From Nicoliella spurrieriana (GTDB lineage: Bacteria; Bacillota; Bacilli; Lactobacillales; Lactobacillaceae), in contig NZ_CP093361.1 in the NCBI RefSeq assembly GCF_023380205.1, forward strand, positions 682,001 through 746,000: 64,000 nt of DNA. Reading direction: 5' to 3'. The position numbers and the translations under genes were made by a program. The notes beneath the pieces were generated by a model, which was not told where the DNA came from, searched no databases, and was given only the letters and a program-made list of their open reading frames with translations. Within the stretch, counting starts at the first letter, position 1. Every line of letters begins with the position of its first letter. Below are positions 36,901-38,806 of this stretch, piece by piece.

Positions 36901-38599
36901 AGTAACCTCACTCAACAGTCAATTAGCTTCTGCTAATAGCGCTGCCGGTTCTTACTACAGTGCCGCTGCCGTTGCCAACCGGTTGGCTAGTTCCGCTGCT
37001 GGAACCGCAAGTGCTGCTCAATTAGCAACACAATCGTACAACTCCGTTGCGACGAGTGCTTCTGCAGTTGCCAGTGTTGCTTACTCGAATGCCGTTCGGG
37101 TAACGACGTTGTCCAACAACGCAAGTCAATACGCTTCATCTGCTAATGTTGCGAACAGCTATGCTGTAAGTAACGCTAGCGTTGTAAACGCCGACTTGAA
37201 CATTGCTGCTCAATACTCAGTTGCTGCATCATCAAGCACTTCGATGACTTACGCACCTGCTAGTCAAGCACAACAAATTGCTAGTCAAGCCGTTAGTCTT
37301 GCTGGATCATTGTATGGTAACTCAGCGGTTAACAGTTTTGCATCACTTGCCAACTCCGCTGCACAAATGATCACGTCTGCATCTGCTGATGCGATGATTG
37401 CAAATAGCCAAGCTAGTTCCGCTACGCTGCTTGCTTCATCCGCTGCTGCGGTTGCTAACACGGCTGCGAGTGCTGCCAACGCTGCAAATAGCGTTGCTGC
37501 CAGTGCCAATGCTGCTGCATCATTAGCATACTCACGGGGTGATGAATCAGCCGGAAACAGTTATGCATCGCTTGCTTCATCCGCTGCTAGTTCCGCTGCC
37601 GCTGCTACAAGTCAAATGCAAGGTGCTAACTCCGTAGTTGCATCTGTTACGATGCTTGCTAGTTCTGCTGCCAGTCGGGCTGCTAGTGATTATCAAACGA
37701 TCGCATTGGCTGCGAAGGTCATCTTCGATAACCAATCCTCCGCTGCGAGTGCCGTTAGTTCCGCCAGTTCAGCTGTTTCATCAGCTAACTCCGCTAACTA
37801 CTACTCCGCTGGGGTTAGTGCTGCTAAGCACAACGAAAAGAAGAGCGCTAGTTATGCTAACCAACCAACCTACCAAGGGGCATACGATGGTTACAAGGAT
37901 GGTTACAAGAACAAGGCTGCTAAGGCTGACTTCACTGGCCTGACTGCTGATTACGAAGATAGTTACCAACGGGCTTACCAAGCAGGTCAAACTGCTTACA
38001 AGGCTCAAGTAGCTAAGGGTGCTGCCGCTGCTAAGCGGGCGACCCGGGTTGCTCAATCGTTGGCTGGTAAGTCTGCCGGATACAAGTATGGATACCTCAA
38101 GGAATTCAATGCGAAGTTGAAGCAGACACCACAATACGTTTACAACACGAAGAACCTTTACGTTCACTCTGGTAAGAGCTTTACCACTAAGAACCGGGTT
38201 CTAGGGTATGCTAAGCATTCAGCACAAAACAAGATCTCAGAATTTAAGGTTACCAAGGTTGCAATTTCGAAGAGCGGACTTGTTCGTTACTACGTCAAGA
38301 GTCGCTTGTCGGCTGAACCAACCAGCGGTTACATTACTGCTAAGCATGGTTACACCGCCAACACTTACTACAGTCAAGGCGAAATGAACCAAGCTGGCAC
38401 GAAGACCGTTCAGGTAATTGGTAAATCTGGAATCCGGATTCACGATAGCAAGGTCTTTAACACGAAGACCGGCCAACACTACAAAGCTGGTAAGAAGCTA
38501 AACGTGCAAAGAGTTATTAAACACAATGGAATTACCCGTTTCTACGTTGGTAGTGGTAAGTACATCACTAGTAACAAGAAATTCGTTAAATTCATTTAA
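6980..38599 (+). CDS. Giant secreted adhesin-like protein 2, 10,539 aa
   Basis: The start chosen is ATG 6980, 8 bases after GGAG and matching gene 3 (both MLYNKFEY); an in-frame GTG at 6938 lies inside the 5'-UTR hairpin. Residues 1-50 form an export leader related to KxYKxGKxW signals (KVLRKVKKQWVV, then a hydrophobic stretch; likely cleavage after TTVSA). A Ser/Thr-rich linker runs to about 164 and a Tyr/Asn-rich region to about 575. Residues about 576-1031 are a beta-helix of the pectate-lyase-like adhesive type with Asn/Gly-rich turns. A small beta-rich module follows to about 1205. Residues about 1207-10,270 are Ala/Ser heptad array in units of about 221 aa. The end is a Tyr/Gly/Lys linker, then DUF5776-like and SLAP-like modules (from about 10,386). 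I saw no cysteine and no LPXTG. Probable role: very long stalked surface adhesin (inference); the ligand is unknown. Confidence 0.93.
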   Translation: MLYNKFEYSKVNDKKVLRKVKKQWVVMSLSMFTILGGGAAISQHITTVSADANTSSTYTSSETSDDTKSSASAENAGASSADNSSATTASSTQDSSASTTSASSSATTESSSTDTTSGATSTSSDSNSSTASASSSADGSSTSSSADSSSADSSSADSASASSAVSAGFAAASSAAKAGTTVSSSSDANFNKGVSEYNSSAAAASASADSKGSSSADSQDSLSSASASSLSATASSAAIQLDQGLMDRIADDTDGTNNTNNGGTDGNTDNNGTTSDGSDASSAAYNTVLAALKSGESYSVSNSSDSAISAAISNAQVAYSAYTSAFSAGFMAASNGTSANVSSSDSNAANDGSYAYAAATAGAVAAWNSLHPDDLKSAASNSYNTSSNAYYAYYANGYNATIDAYNKYNSLNASAGTQSGSAIYGSGGLGQQTSVTSGSVNRNTSAQVVNSPSDSAEATSGNDVTSGTAGNISGASVNASTANVAYNYAVDYFLSRQGAYDAESGRWNGADSKGSYTVLNTQTNTNNPYIQAYNGAQAAINNESTGSFTSVNKLTGNNSTNYTYGYNDVANKVNNGYVDATGTTTYIYFASNAGMVDSYLGSSSINGNHTELRLTTDMLSTSGSNQATPNGTSTYITINGQNHIADLTTMHNNPVNVNLTLENFAKMYGSNIYGQINMYSSNQGSLTYKNLNYEGSQLFYGPNVPNVYIAGNVNVISEGHYTSPFNTNYPTQNNNQQNMQINNLELLPNSSYYGQTEDGNVIELNGNLVMDQGSTMTLAPGGSGGENAGSFSRNGQTGNEGLAITGGGATINQGATLNIIPRDNQADAMVNSGYVNINGGTMNVIYNNAPSDGDPLWIKGSVNVQNGGALNVHGAGANFAGFGGNMVTVTNASINIQNRGNLAIYTDGQTTNTGLTLLKNYQSQVTINNPGTNVFLSKNGIDNNAGGKGVGNFFNTTPINAYAVKGQVDDQTDTQPQYLVTINGKSGNVVQVYDQNGKLVSDPAITNFDNASSQYLAFHSVPTVFIAGTPALANDSNAASKYDVASTINLSNVNDTSGYVYVRVTTNGSDEPTGTTSVTTNNPTVDNPANAALTSGMLKDPGQADSTGGDTAIKNAYTTAIPVSAFTKTGDGTYTYNYLHAINATTSEPTDVIVTAQYGVTNSSTEIKNNGSNTTVTNVSHNPATAPITNSTNTISGKITSNVVYPDRTGQYNSAAQSAQNSAASYATDVANVSNAMTSYSSVASSASVVVDSYNGAAQSLANDSGIKSDASLASAVNSASVAINSNSADASKQSSIASSASSAVSASIAQAQSLASTASSYAVQASSAINVFQSATSVTPSASATSAMSSVDAAASGYASNAISTASSASAVSAAISSINNDGQKAAAQAVQDENSAAFQGTVLASAANSLAKSSASKADSENTQISSNSTATSSQASAIASYASAFPKNTTVQSANTVAESAAKTMSSAYSAGSSANSVAQAQSSIASSAYAAAQDAFGSASSAYSFFSSQVSSAQQLASSGSNASASAALSTAIASYEAASASRSAVQSQYNSAYAAKVSASSAESVVAANLKSASAAAVAVSKANIDASSAASSGISANGTAKTAADDASSAASVAASAATGSSNGSNNPANTASRAASVSSAASDVASNNTNTSSSTSLASSYANNADAVAKSNPNNSAIQSAASTASSYASDAASASSAASNANDSASSAKVKADSANAAASSANSAAQSASVNASSASVAASQAIANGDDPSSALASASVAQSIAVSEASVASSANISAADASSAASNASSVASSAASKAAGDATSASVAASNAASIASSGAAVATSADGDAKAAASAASVANDATSNASSGADSASTATSKYSSEASASSSQASVSIGSVTSAQTTVNGLNSANSSNPTVSSASSAISSAASVADAASSDALDASSAASSASSAASSYAASASSAASDANVQKSLASSAASAAHSASAAGDFSAASSAASVAASAKDKAITDQNTAESASKSADGQVTAGSNAASKAASASSAIASAAKVASDAASAAQSAADAGKDTNSKASGYASSADNYASIASSAASGSSSGSADASNADSHASSVSAAAASASDNNETTSSSASLASSYASDANNVLSSNPSNSAVSSAVSTVNSAATVASSASNDASKANSAAQAAKSRADADSSTAASANVAASTAASTAHSASTAASEAADKGDSSAAATALSAASNAVNSASAAASVASSANADASSAASDASSASSVASSASSVASSAADVAKTATQSATDAAKTAGQGYVDSANAASSAASSAAAATQNAASNASSGADSASTATSKYSSEASASSSQAHDSMGSIASAQSSIESLNSSYAKIPAVSSATSVISSAASVADAASKDATDASSAANSASSAASSHAAVASSAAADAVKQNSAASSAASEASAAAAAGDNVKASSAASAAAAAQSAAQNDQKAATDASSAADAEVSAGSAAAAKASSASSAIQNAASIAADAASHAAESVSAGNASNASAGNYADTAAKASSAADSDATGANSGASANPANTSSRAAAVSTAASDVASNNSAASSGASSVNSYASEVNSIASRNPTNSSIASANATVSSAAVVANSAAKDASDANSAAQSAKSRADSDNAVASSANTVASQQASAAKSASIAASDAVASGDPSTASSAVSVASTAASTAASAATVAHNANADAASAQNDANAASAKASSAAGTVADANKTAAAAADVANKQQNGSYASAAAAAAAKAQADSTAASGANGSAANNGTDASLKSSQAGASSNQASVANSGVNSAAAAVNSLNSLNSSNPVVSSASAVITSAGSVAASASADATSASSDASSAKSDADAATSNAIAASTAASSAFVDASSYANAASVAASNGDGQAASTAASQAASAAAVGDSALSSANVASNAANSAAQKATSAAQRAAGDQSAAASAALVASNAANDASNAIANGISSANSATSSAGTDVSSASAAVSSAASATSSASAATSTDSSQTSISSSTASSFANNANLDAADAAAVASANPGNASIASAATRAASAASTANSASSVAQSASQTASSASSVASSANSTANSANSDVSSANSDYASASAVEASAAKTSNSALASSAASAAASAAARAKSGAAVASQAAATASSAAVDGSNAVVTGSSAAVVASGAATVASLADSTANSMNPVKSTNNDSAASAGNSMASSAVSAANSASAVTGSDSSATSADASNADSYASVASTANSGAGSSTSVANSDAAQTNSYASQYPTNTTISSANSVASSANSVANSANSDAASANSVAANAKSVADSASNDASQQNSAAQSAASAASAASASASSAYAAGSTAAGDRFARQASLAASNASAAANQAASDSSTTSSAVAVASSAASTATSASSVASSAAGVVSSAFNDASSAASAAGGYASGAANDASIASSAASGASANSAATGSDQSNVASASSVVNSAVSATSNFAGTAGSASSVTASIASANPSDSSLASDAHVASSAASVANSASGVASSANSVVSAANSDASNQNASANAASSAAANAATAASSAAVVASSAAAKGDNSTASSASVVASQQASTAKSASSAASAARSNADSDAAVASQAANDASSATNAASSANAVASSAANDAQSRAASLNPSDSAANPARASNAASAAASNAAATDSYAKVASSANSGASAVPSQTSANSSTASSATSLTSAIASKYPSIAAVSSANQAAIVASSAASSANNDASIAADQASAANSSAQAAKTSADSAAAVASSANSVAASVANKQPFDSAAASSAASVAESANAVASAAQSNASNAASDAQSASVRAATDSGLAQSAASAASTAASNAAAISNAIDGANSEASSGSSAASSAASDATSYASGQPNGPISANNAASHAASVSVIASSAASALNSDTSVASATSASAATVNSLASANPSNGSMQSVASVANSAAANASAASSAASTANTAIQSAKSRADVASSTAASANSAANSAAQAASLASSAAKSAANAGDPSTAYSQANIASQEADKARSAAAAASAANNDGSAAATDADTAAKSLNSANSALASDATVVSSAANAANSMADGGYASAAADAAAKAAKDSVAASGANGSAANNGTDASLKSSQASVSSSQASVETSAVNSAATTVNSLNSLNSANPVVASATSMVNSASSVANSASADATLASSDASSAKSAADSATASAASASVDASYAASAANSAASAAKTAHGSAAASLASQAAVAASSADTALSKANVASNAANSAAQKATSAAQRAANDQSVANSASLVASTAASQAMSAVSAGISSANSVTSSAGADVSSASATGSNAAVATSSASVATNSDSVQTSSASATASAAANNANLDAQDAAAVASANPGNFVIASNATKASSAASVAASASSVANSASQTASSASSVASSANVVASSANNDISAANSDYASASAVEASAAKTSNSALASSAASAAASAAARAKSGAAIASQAAATASSAAVDGSNAVTAGSSAAFVASSAVATASAADAAANASNAAKPSDPDSAASAGNALASSAVSTANSAAGVTTPAASATSADASNADSYAKVASDANTSAGSSTSLANSDTAQINSYASQYPTNVVISSASVVASSANSVVNSANSDAASANSVAANAKSVADAASNDASQQNSVASSAVAAATAASNSASSAYAAGSTAVGDRFARQASLAASNASSAAAQAVLDSSTTSSAVVAASNAASTATSASSVASSAAGVVAGAFNDASSAASAAGGYASGAANDAKKASSAASVADSNTAATNSDQSGISSAAAFVNSAAGATSNFSNATSSASSTTASIASAYPNDSSLASDATVASSASGVASSANSTVSSANTVASAASADASNQNASANAASSTANAAASSASSAAVVASTAAANGDNSTASSASVVASQQASTAMSASDAAVSARSNADSDAAVASSAAVVASSATAVASSANTVASSAANDAQSRAANLNPSDPTANLNRASNAASAAASNAAATDSYASVASSANKGASAMPSQTSLASSTATSATTVTGSVAKTYPSNTAISSANQAAIVASTAASSANTDASIAASQASDANSSAQAAKSVADNAAASASAANSVVDSIVASATPFTSSAASAVASATSSAEAANSAASAAQTNASNAASSAQSASVRAATDSSLASSAALAASTAASNALAISSAIVTANSIASSGNSAASSAAIVATSYATGQSKSDASNAASKAVTVNSLASSANSTFNIASSAASAVSASNDGINSIASANPSNGSMQSIASVANSAAANASAASAAASTANDTIQSAKSRADVASSTAASANSAANSAAQAASQASVAASTAAATGDPSTASSQAAVASQQADKARSAANAASDAYSAGSDALTSAQSAAKVLDSANGAIAADSNVVANAANAANSLADGSYASAAANAAARATQDSIAASGANGSAAANATDASLKSSQASVSSSQASGETGVANSAYSLVNSLNTNNSANPTVASASSVVASASSVANSASADATQASSDATSAKSAADSYTASAANASTAASLAASAANSFAAQAKSAHGSAAGSLAQQASAAASAADLAFSSAAVASNAANSEAQKATSAALRAASDQSLASNAANDASVAAGQASSAIAAGISSANSVTSSASATVSSAVVTGSSAASVANSASSATSSDSVQTSSASSTASSAANSANFNANDASAIASANPGNASIASAAAKAASAATVANSASSVASSASQTASSAASVASSANTVAASANNDITSANSDYASASTAEASAASANDSSAASSAASAAASAAARAKSGASVVSNAASAAASAAVVGSSAVVAGNSAAGVASSAAVDASNADSAANSMDSSKPADPSAAASAGNSTAASATSVTSSAASVTAPIAAATSTAASNADSYAKVASDANTGAGSSTSVANSDNAQINSYASQYPTNATISSANSVASSANVVANSANVVAASANSVAANAKSAADSASNDASQQNSVAQSANSAANAASVAASSAYSAGNTTAGDRYARQASLAATDASNAAVKAVSDSSVASAAVVAASNAASTAISASSVASSAAGVVTSAFNDASSAASAAGGYASGAANDAKKASSAASVATSNAASANSGQSGVSSASSVVTSATSAASSVASATIATSNAISAANSTATAGGHPNNPQISSDANVASSAAVVANSANAVVSSAANDFANASSNASAAFSSANAASSAANSAATAASSAAVVASTAAAKGDNSTASSASVVASQQASTAMSASNAAVSASSNAAVASNSASVAASKAASAAAVASSANTVQSNAAKDAQSRAAALNPNDPTANSDRASNAAAAAQSNANAADSYAAVAASANSGAQPLSSQASVSNSQANSAASLVNSIASKYPSNSAISNAQNAVSAADSAANSANNDASIAANQASTANASAQAAKSTADNAASSASVANSIAASAAQVTPFTASASAAASKAADSAESANAVASAAQSNASIAASSAQSASNRAAIDSSLASSAAAAANAARDNAIAASQAIASGASAQAAAQTAEQYVKAASVAASNAVPVQTSASSNAANAVASANATGSDIAALSATNSAVTSLASVNSGDSGVASAASSVASYVAAGSTASAAGSTAASNAAVDSTNAVNAASQAAGQFQAASNASLAASSYASAAASFGSNGDSVNASINSSLADSAVAAASQAAVNGSSYTNVAVSAAQQATTESQNAASAKAATNAAASNAAKVQLSVANSVAQVNNAASNEASSAQPVASSATSGVSAASSGIVVSSKSADVSSSVASSANDAASDAASTASDAASRAASVASENPTDSSVASDAAKAQSASVVASVAASTAAAASSAARDASSTASSANDTASSANTAANSYSVVASSDATAAYQASSAGNMSAAKSYADAASTAAGSASAQASIANAASSAAASAAKSGSDAAAKAVSAQTVASSAAVVASNAGSFASSTGSSNVANATDANSAASSAALAASSFAAGATTSLSDANATDSAASSYAADASSANSGATGTSNAVNSLNASANSVASANPSNAVVSSAATTISSANQAVSSAVVTAVSANSQASAAKSIADAAANSASVQNSLAHRAADQAAAASASASSAYAVKDYAAGNSFASAAVAAASNASVASANASNADSVVQSATDSASNADASAVAASSTAASLAAVASAAADSLNAAVKVQNSQTSEASSIASSATAASSVANAANSNTSNNNSATSSNAVAAGSTATLVSSTAVLASSQAANAHAASSVASSVAAAENITDPITSSQLTSDVSVASSAATSADAANSSAAQAQSDANAASSTANGASKAASAARASAAAATVNANSLASQASSAAVAGNSSAADSLNSQAKAAADAASAQTVSAQAADSTAASASSTAAGASQRANSAFSAASVANSIASSAASDAQSRAASYDANQSKKRASNADSATDSHAGVISSDSANVNSASATTSNVVSNTTAASSNAASAASATAAQASAHPKNSVIASANSTAQSAAAVASNAASDASDANAIVSSASSTVSSASAVAKGAQSLASAAYDSASAYASQAADSTATPAARAAARSAAASAADSAAAQEQIASNAAAAADNANSAANSATSRANRDQSIANTAADQAASANAAASDAANTGSQTNSAADSAVNAATTASSTASTAATGANKDASLASKYASQASVSTSQASSSNTLVSGAASSANSIAAQYPSNSAVASAATAATTASNTASSATSDAESANADAQSAKAAASAAASSANAASAAASSASIVATSAASNAKSYASDGDESAAQSAMAVASNAASTAVSAGSTAVAASQTASTNASVASSASIEASKAAAIASAQVAVANSANNAASAAASAGNQGSASATAASNTASAANSTASVAASGANADATKASSYAVQASESTDSASNADASAADNSAAASSFASAHPSNAVVSSAAAVVSSAASVASSAHADANSANSQAQSAKAAASTAAVTANSASTVASNAADAASSAASEAASYAVAGNAASATAANAIASSQAATASVAASTAVEQSKVASTATESASSASVRASNDAQTAIAAASAASSAETDVANAAKAGDQGSTSANTANSEASSANTAASNAAIGASQDAALAAKYASQASDSTKVASSADVSASGFASDANSMASAHPSNAVVSSAASVATSAASVVAAAHTDANSANSDAQSAKAAASTAAASANVASTAALSAASAASIAASVAKSFAAAGNTVSAASANVVASNQASAASDAAASAVAASSAASTATESASSASVRAASDAKAATDAMNAASLANSTANSAVVAGSQGSASADASSSEASSANTAASTAASGANNDAVIASSYASLASSSTSQTAGYNQSAAVVASSANSIAKAHPSNATVSSAASVVNSAASVASSANADADVANSAAQSAKAAASDAAANADNQSAVASTAAVAASQAAANAKSYATAGDSASASAANVEAANQAATASQAASNAVVASQTASTAVKSAASASSRAASDAAIASAAVNSAIAANSVANSAANAGSNEADSANTTTKSANSASAAAVNAASGANANASLAASYASDANSSTVQTTNANNSASNNASSANSFASAHPANKLVSSAASVATSAAAVANSATTDANSANADAQSAKSIATAAAQSANLQSTTASSAAAAASSAAVDALSYAAIGNSASADSANVAASKAAVTASDAAASAVANSQTASIATQSAASASARAASDYAVASAAANTASSANDAASSAASDNDQGSASANASSSEAASANTAASNAASGAVNDANLASSYASAASSSTSVVASANNDATANASAANSLASAHPANKVISSAASVVATAAGVVSSANADASSANADAQSAKSVASDAANSAVVNSMSANAAAIAASSAAAVAKSYAATGDSASASSANVVAAQQANSASAFAASAVANSQTASNAVLAASSASARAASDAQVATDAAKFAADATAAASNAASANDQGSASASASESKANSANTAAASAASGANADANLASSYASDASASTSQTATSDSAASAAATTADSYASANPDNQVVSSADSVADSAAADASSAHQDANSANADAQIAKSAASSAAALADDQSSTASFAASAANSAASLASSYAAAGNSASASSANVVAAQQAGNASVAASNARTASQVASTAVQSASSASVRAASDAQVASAAASLASSATVVAASAASAGSAGIQSAQSATGSATSANTAASNAASGANNDASLAASYASAASESTSLTSNADSWASATAQSANGYASAHPSNAVVSSAVAVVNSEVAVASSAHADANSANADAQSAKSVASAAAASATAQSANASAASVAASVAASIAMSYAATGDSASASSANVVAAQQAANASSAAAGAVAASQTASIAVQSASSASARAASDARVAADAASYAAFANNTASSAANDNDQGVASANASSSEANSANTAAGKAASGAANDANLASSYASDASASTSQTADADSNASSATAIVNSALSSHPSNAVVSSAAVVANSASAVASSAHADANSANADGQSAKSVASSAAAFAAAQSAAASADASAADTAASNAKIYAAAGSSEAAASANAVASQKAASASAAASQAVVASQVASTAVQSASSASARAASDAQVANDAASAANSAASVASSAVVAGDQGSASANASISEANSANTTASGAASGASQNASLAAKYASQANISTTQAVSGNALASGAASQANAIASANPANQAISSAATVATSAAVVASSAAGDAQQANSDAQSAKATASAAAASANAASSTANVATSAALSAAAAAKSYATTGDSLAASSANLVAASQAAVASSAASTAVAQSSVASTATQSASSASVRAASDAAAVSAALSVVNSANNAASSAAAVQMATSSAASSAAASANAQSNQAASQAQSAVTANSSASVHAASASANNAGVDSNSNAVSSTANAINSIAAGAPQNVSAQSYAGQGMSASSTASDAASRAASANVVAQGASSAASSANAQAAAADSMASSAVSAANSLAKAVASAASAGNYAAVTSLNSQLASANSAAGSYYSAAAVANRLASSAAGTASAAQLATQSYNSVATSASAVASVAYSNAVRVTTLSNNASQYASSANVANSYAVSNASVVNADLNIAAQYSVAASSSTSMTYAPASQAQQIASQAVSLAGSLYGNSAVNSFASLANSAAQMITSASADAMIANSQASSATLLASSAAAVANTAASAANAANSVAASANAAASLAYSRGDESAGNSYASLASSAASSAAAATSQMQGANSVVASVTMLASSAASRAASDYQTIALAAKVIFDNQSSAASAVSSASSAVSSANSANYYSAGVSAAKHNEKKSASYANQPTYQGAYDGYKDGYKNKAAKADFTGLTADYEDSYQRAYQAGQTAYKAQVAKGAAAAKRATRVAQSLAGKSAGYKYGYLKEFNAKLKQTPQYVYNTKNLYVHSGKSFTTKNRVLGYAKHSAQNKISEFKVTKVAISKSGLVRYYVKSRLSAEPTSGYITAKHGYTANTYYSQGEMNQAGTKTVQVIGKSGIRIHDSKVFNTKTGQHYKAGKKLNVQRVIKHNGITRFYVGSGKYITSNKKFVKFI
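15416..26692 (+). repeat. Higher-order repeat, about 3.98 kb, 2.8 copies (six units per copy)
   Basis: Copy A is 15416-19402, copy B 19403-23383 and copy C 23384-26692 (the last copy lacks its final unit and diverges). Unit lengths in order are A 666, 687, 663, 657, 657, 657; B 654, 687, 663, 657, 663, 657; C 654, 687, 678, 657, 633. Diagnostic motifs recur once per copy: NPGN, then YPTN, then LNPSD or LNPND after AQSRAA, then SAKSRAD. The six units differ from one another more than equivalent units of different copies do, as in higher-order satellite repeats. Confidence 0.87.
30038..36667 (+). repeat. Tandem 663-bp units, gene 2 tail array (10 exact intervals)
   Basis: Hinge asparagine codons start at 30038, 30701, 31364, 32027, 32690, 33353, 34016, 34679, 35342, 36005 and 36668. 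Every interval is exactly 663 bp. Typical hinges are HPSNAVVSSA, HPANKLVSSA and NPDNQVVSSA. The array continues without a break into capping units that are shared with genes 1 and 3. Confidence 0.93.
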
Positions 38600-38618
38600 T
38601 GTTTAACGTCAATTAATT

Positions 38619-38672
38619 AAAATAAGGAAACTAAGTTGGATTTTCATCCGGCCTAGTTTCCTTATTTTTTTT
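38619..38672 (+). terminator. Intrinsic terminator of giant gene 2
   Basis: AAAATAAGGAAACTA (38619-38633) pairs perfectly with 38654-38668. An inner helix GGAT/ATCC (38638-38641 with 38646-38649) plus flanking wobble pairs closes a four-base loop. A T-run to 38672 follows. It resembles the gene 1 terminator in its outer AATAAGG core but differs inside. Confidence 0.9.
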
Positions 38673-38718
38673 AAGATTTTTTAAATTTAACGGTAATAAA
38701 TTCATGTGCAATTATTTA

Positions 38719-38732
38719 ATAAGTGTTAAACT
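38719..38732 (+). promoter_or_regulatory. Candidate extended -10 promoter of giant gene 3
   Basis: This carries the same 12-mer as before gene 2 (ATAAGTGTTAAA, 38719-38730), giving TG-T-TAAACT (38724-38732), a weaker -10 match. No clear -35 box is visible. Transcription would start near 38739 and leave a 5' UTR of about 68 bases. Confidence 0.35.
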
Positions 38733-38752
38733 GTAAGTATGTAATATTAGGC

Positions 38753-38770
38753 GGTAATTTAATAATTACC
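38753..38770 (+). promoter_or_regulatory. 5'-UTR stem-loop of giant gene 3
   Basis: GGTAATT (38753-38759) and AATTACC (38764-38770) form a perfect 7-bp inverted repeat around TAAT. It lies between the candidate promoter and the strong ribosome binding site AGGGGAG (38792-38798). It could be an mRNA hairpin or, being near-palindromic DNA, a regulator site. The sequence is unrelated to the hairpin before gene 2. Confidence 0.45.
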
Positions 38771-38806
38771 ATGAAGCTAATTAAGATAGGTAGGGGAGAT
38801 GTCCTT

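Larger units (their letters stand above)
10600..37790 (+). repeat. Ala/Ser array of giant gene 2, 39 marked units
   Basis: Proline-type hinges or their aligned equivalents occur at 11330, 12023, 12692, 13385, 14063, 14759, then the higher-order block (15416-26692), then 26693, 27359, 28034, 28721, 29381 and 30038, then the exact 663-bp tail array to 36668, with a further partial marker near 37319. Interval lengths range from 633 to 696 bp before 30038 and are exactly 663 bp after it. Within units, runs of AxxAxxx heptads predominate. The 5' part (about 10.6-15 kb) uses more GCT, GCA, TCT and AGT codons, and later parts use more GCC and TCC. Confidence 0.9.

Noticed and set aside
38134-38599. 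LPXTG-type sorting signal or C-terminal membrane anchor
   Set aside because: Reading the last 270 residues of all three giants shows neither an LPXTG-like motif nor a hydrophobic tail; the proteins end in KFVKFI.
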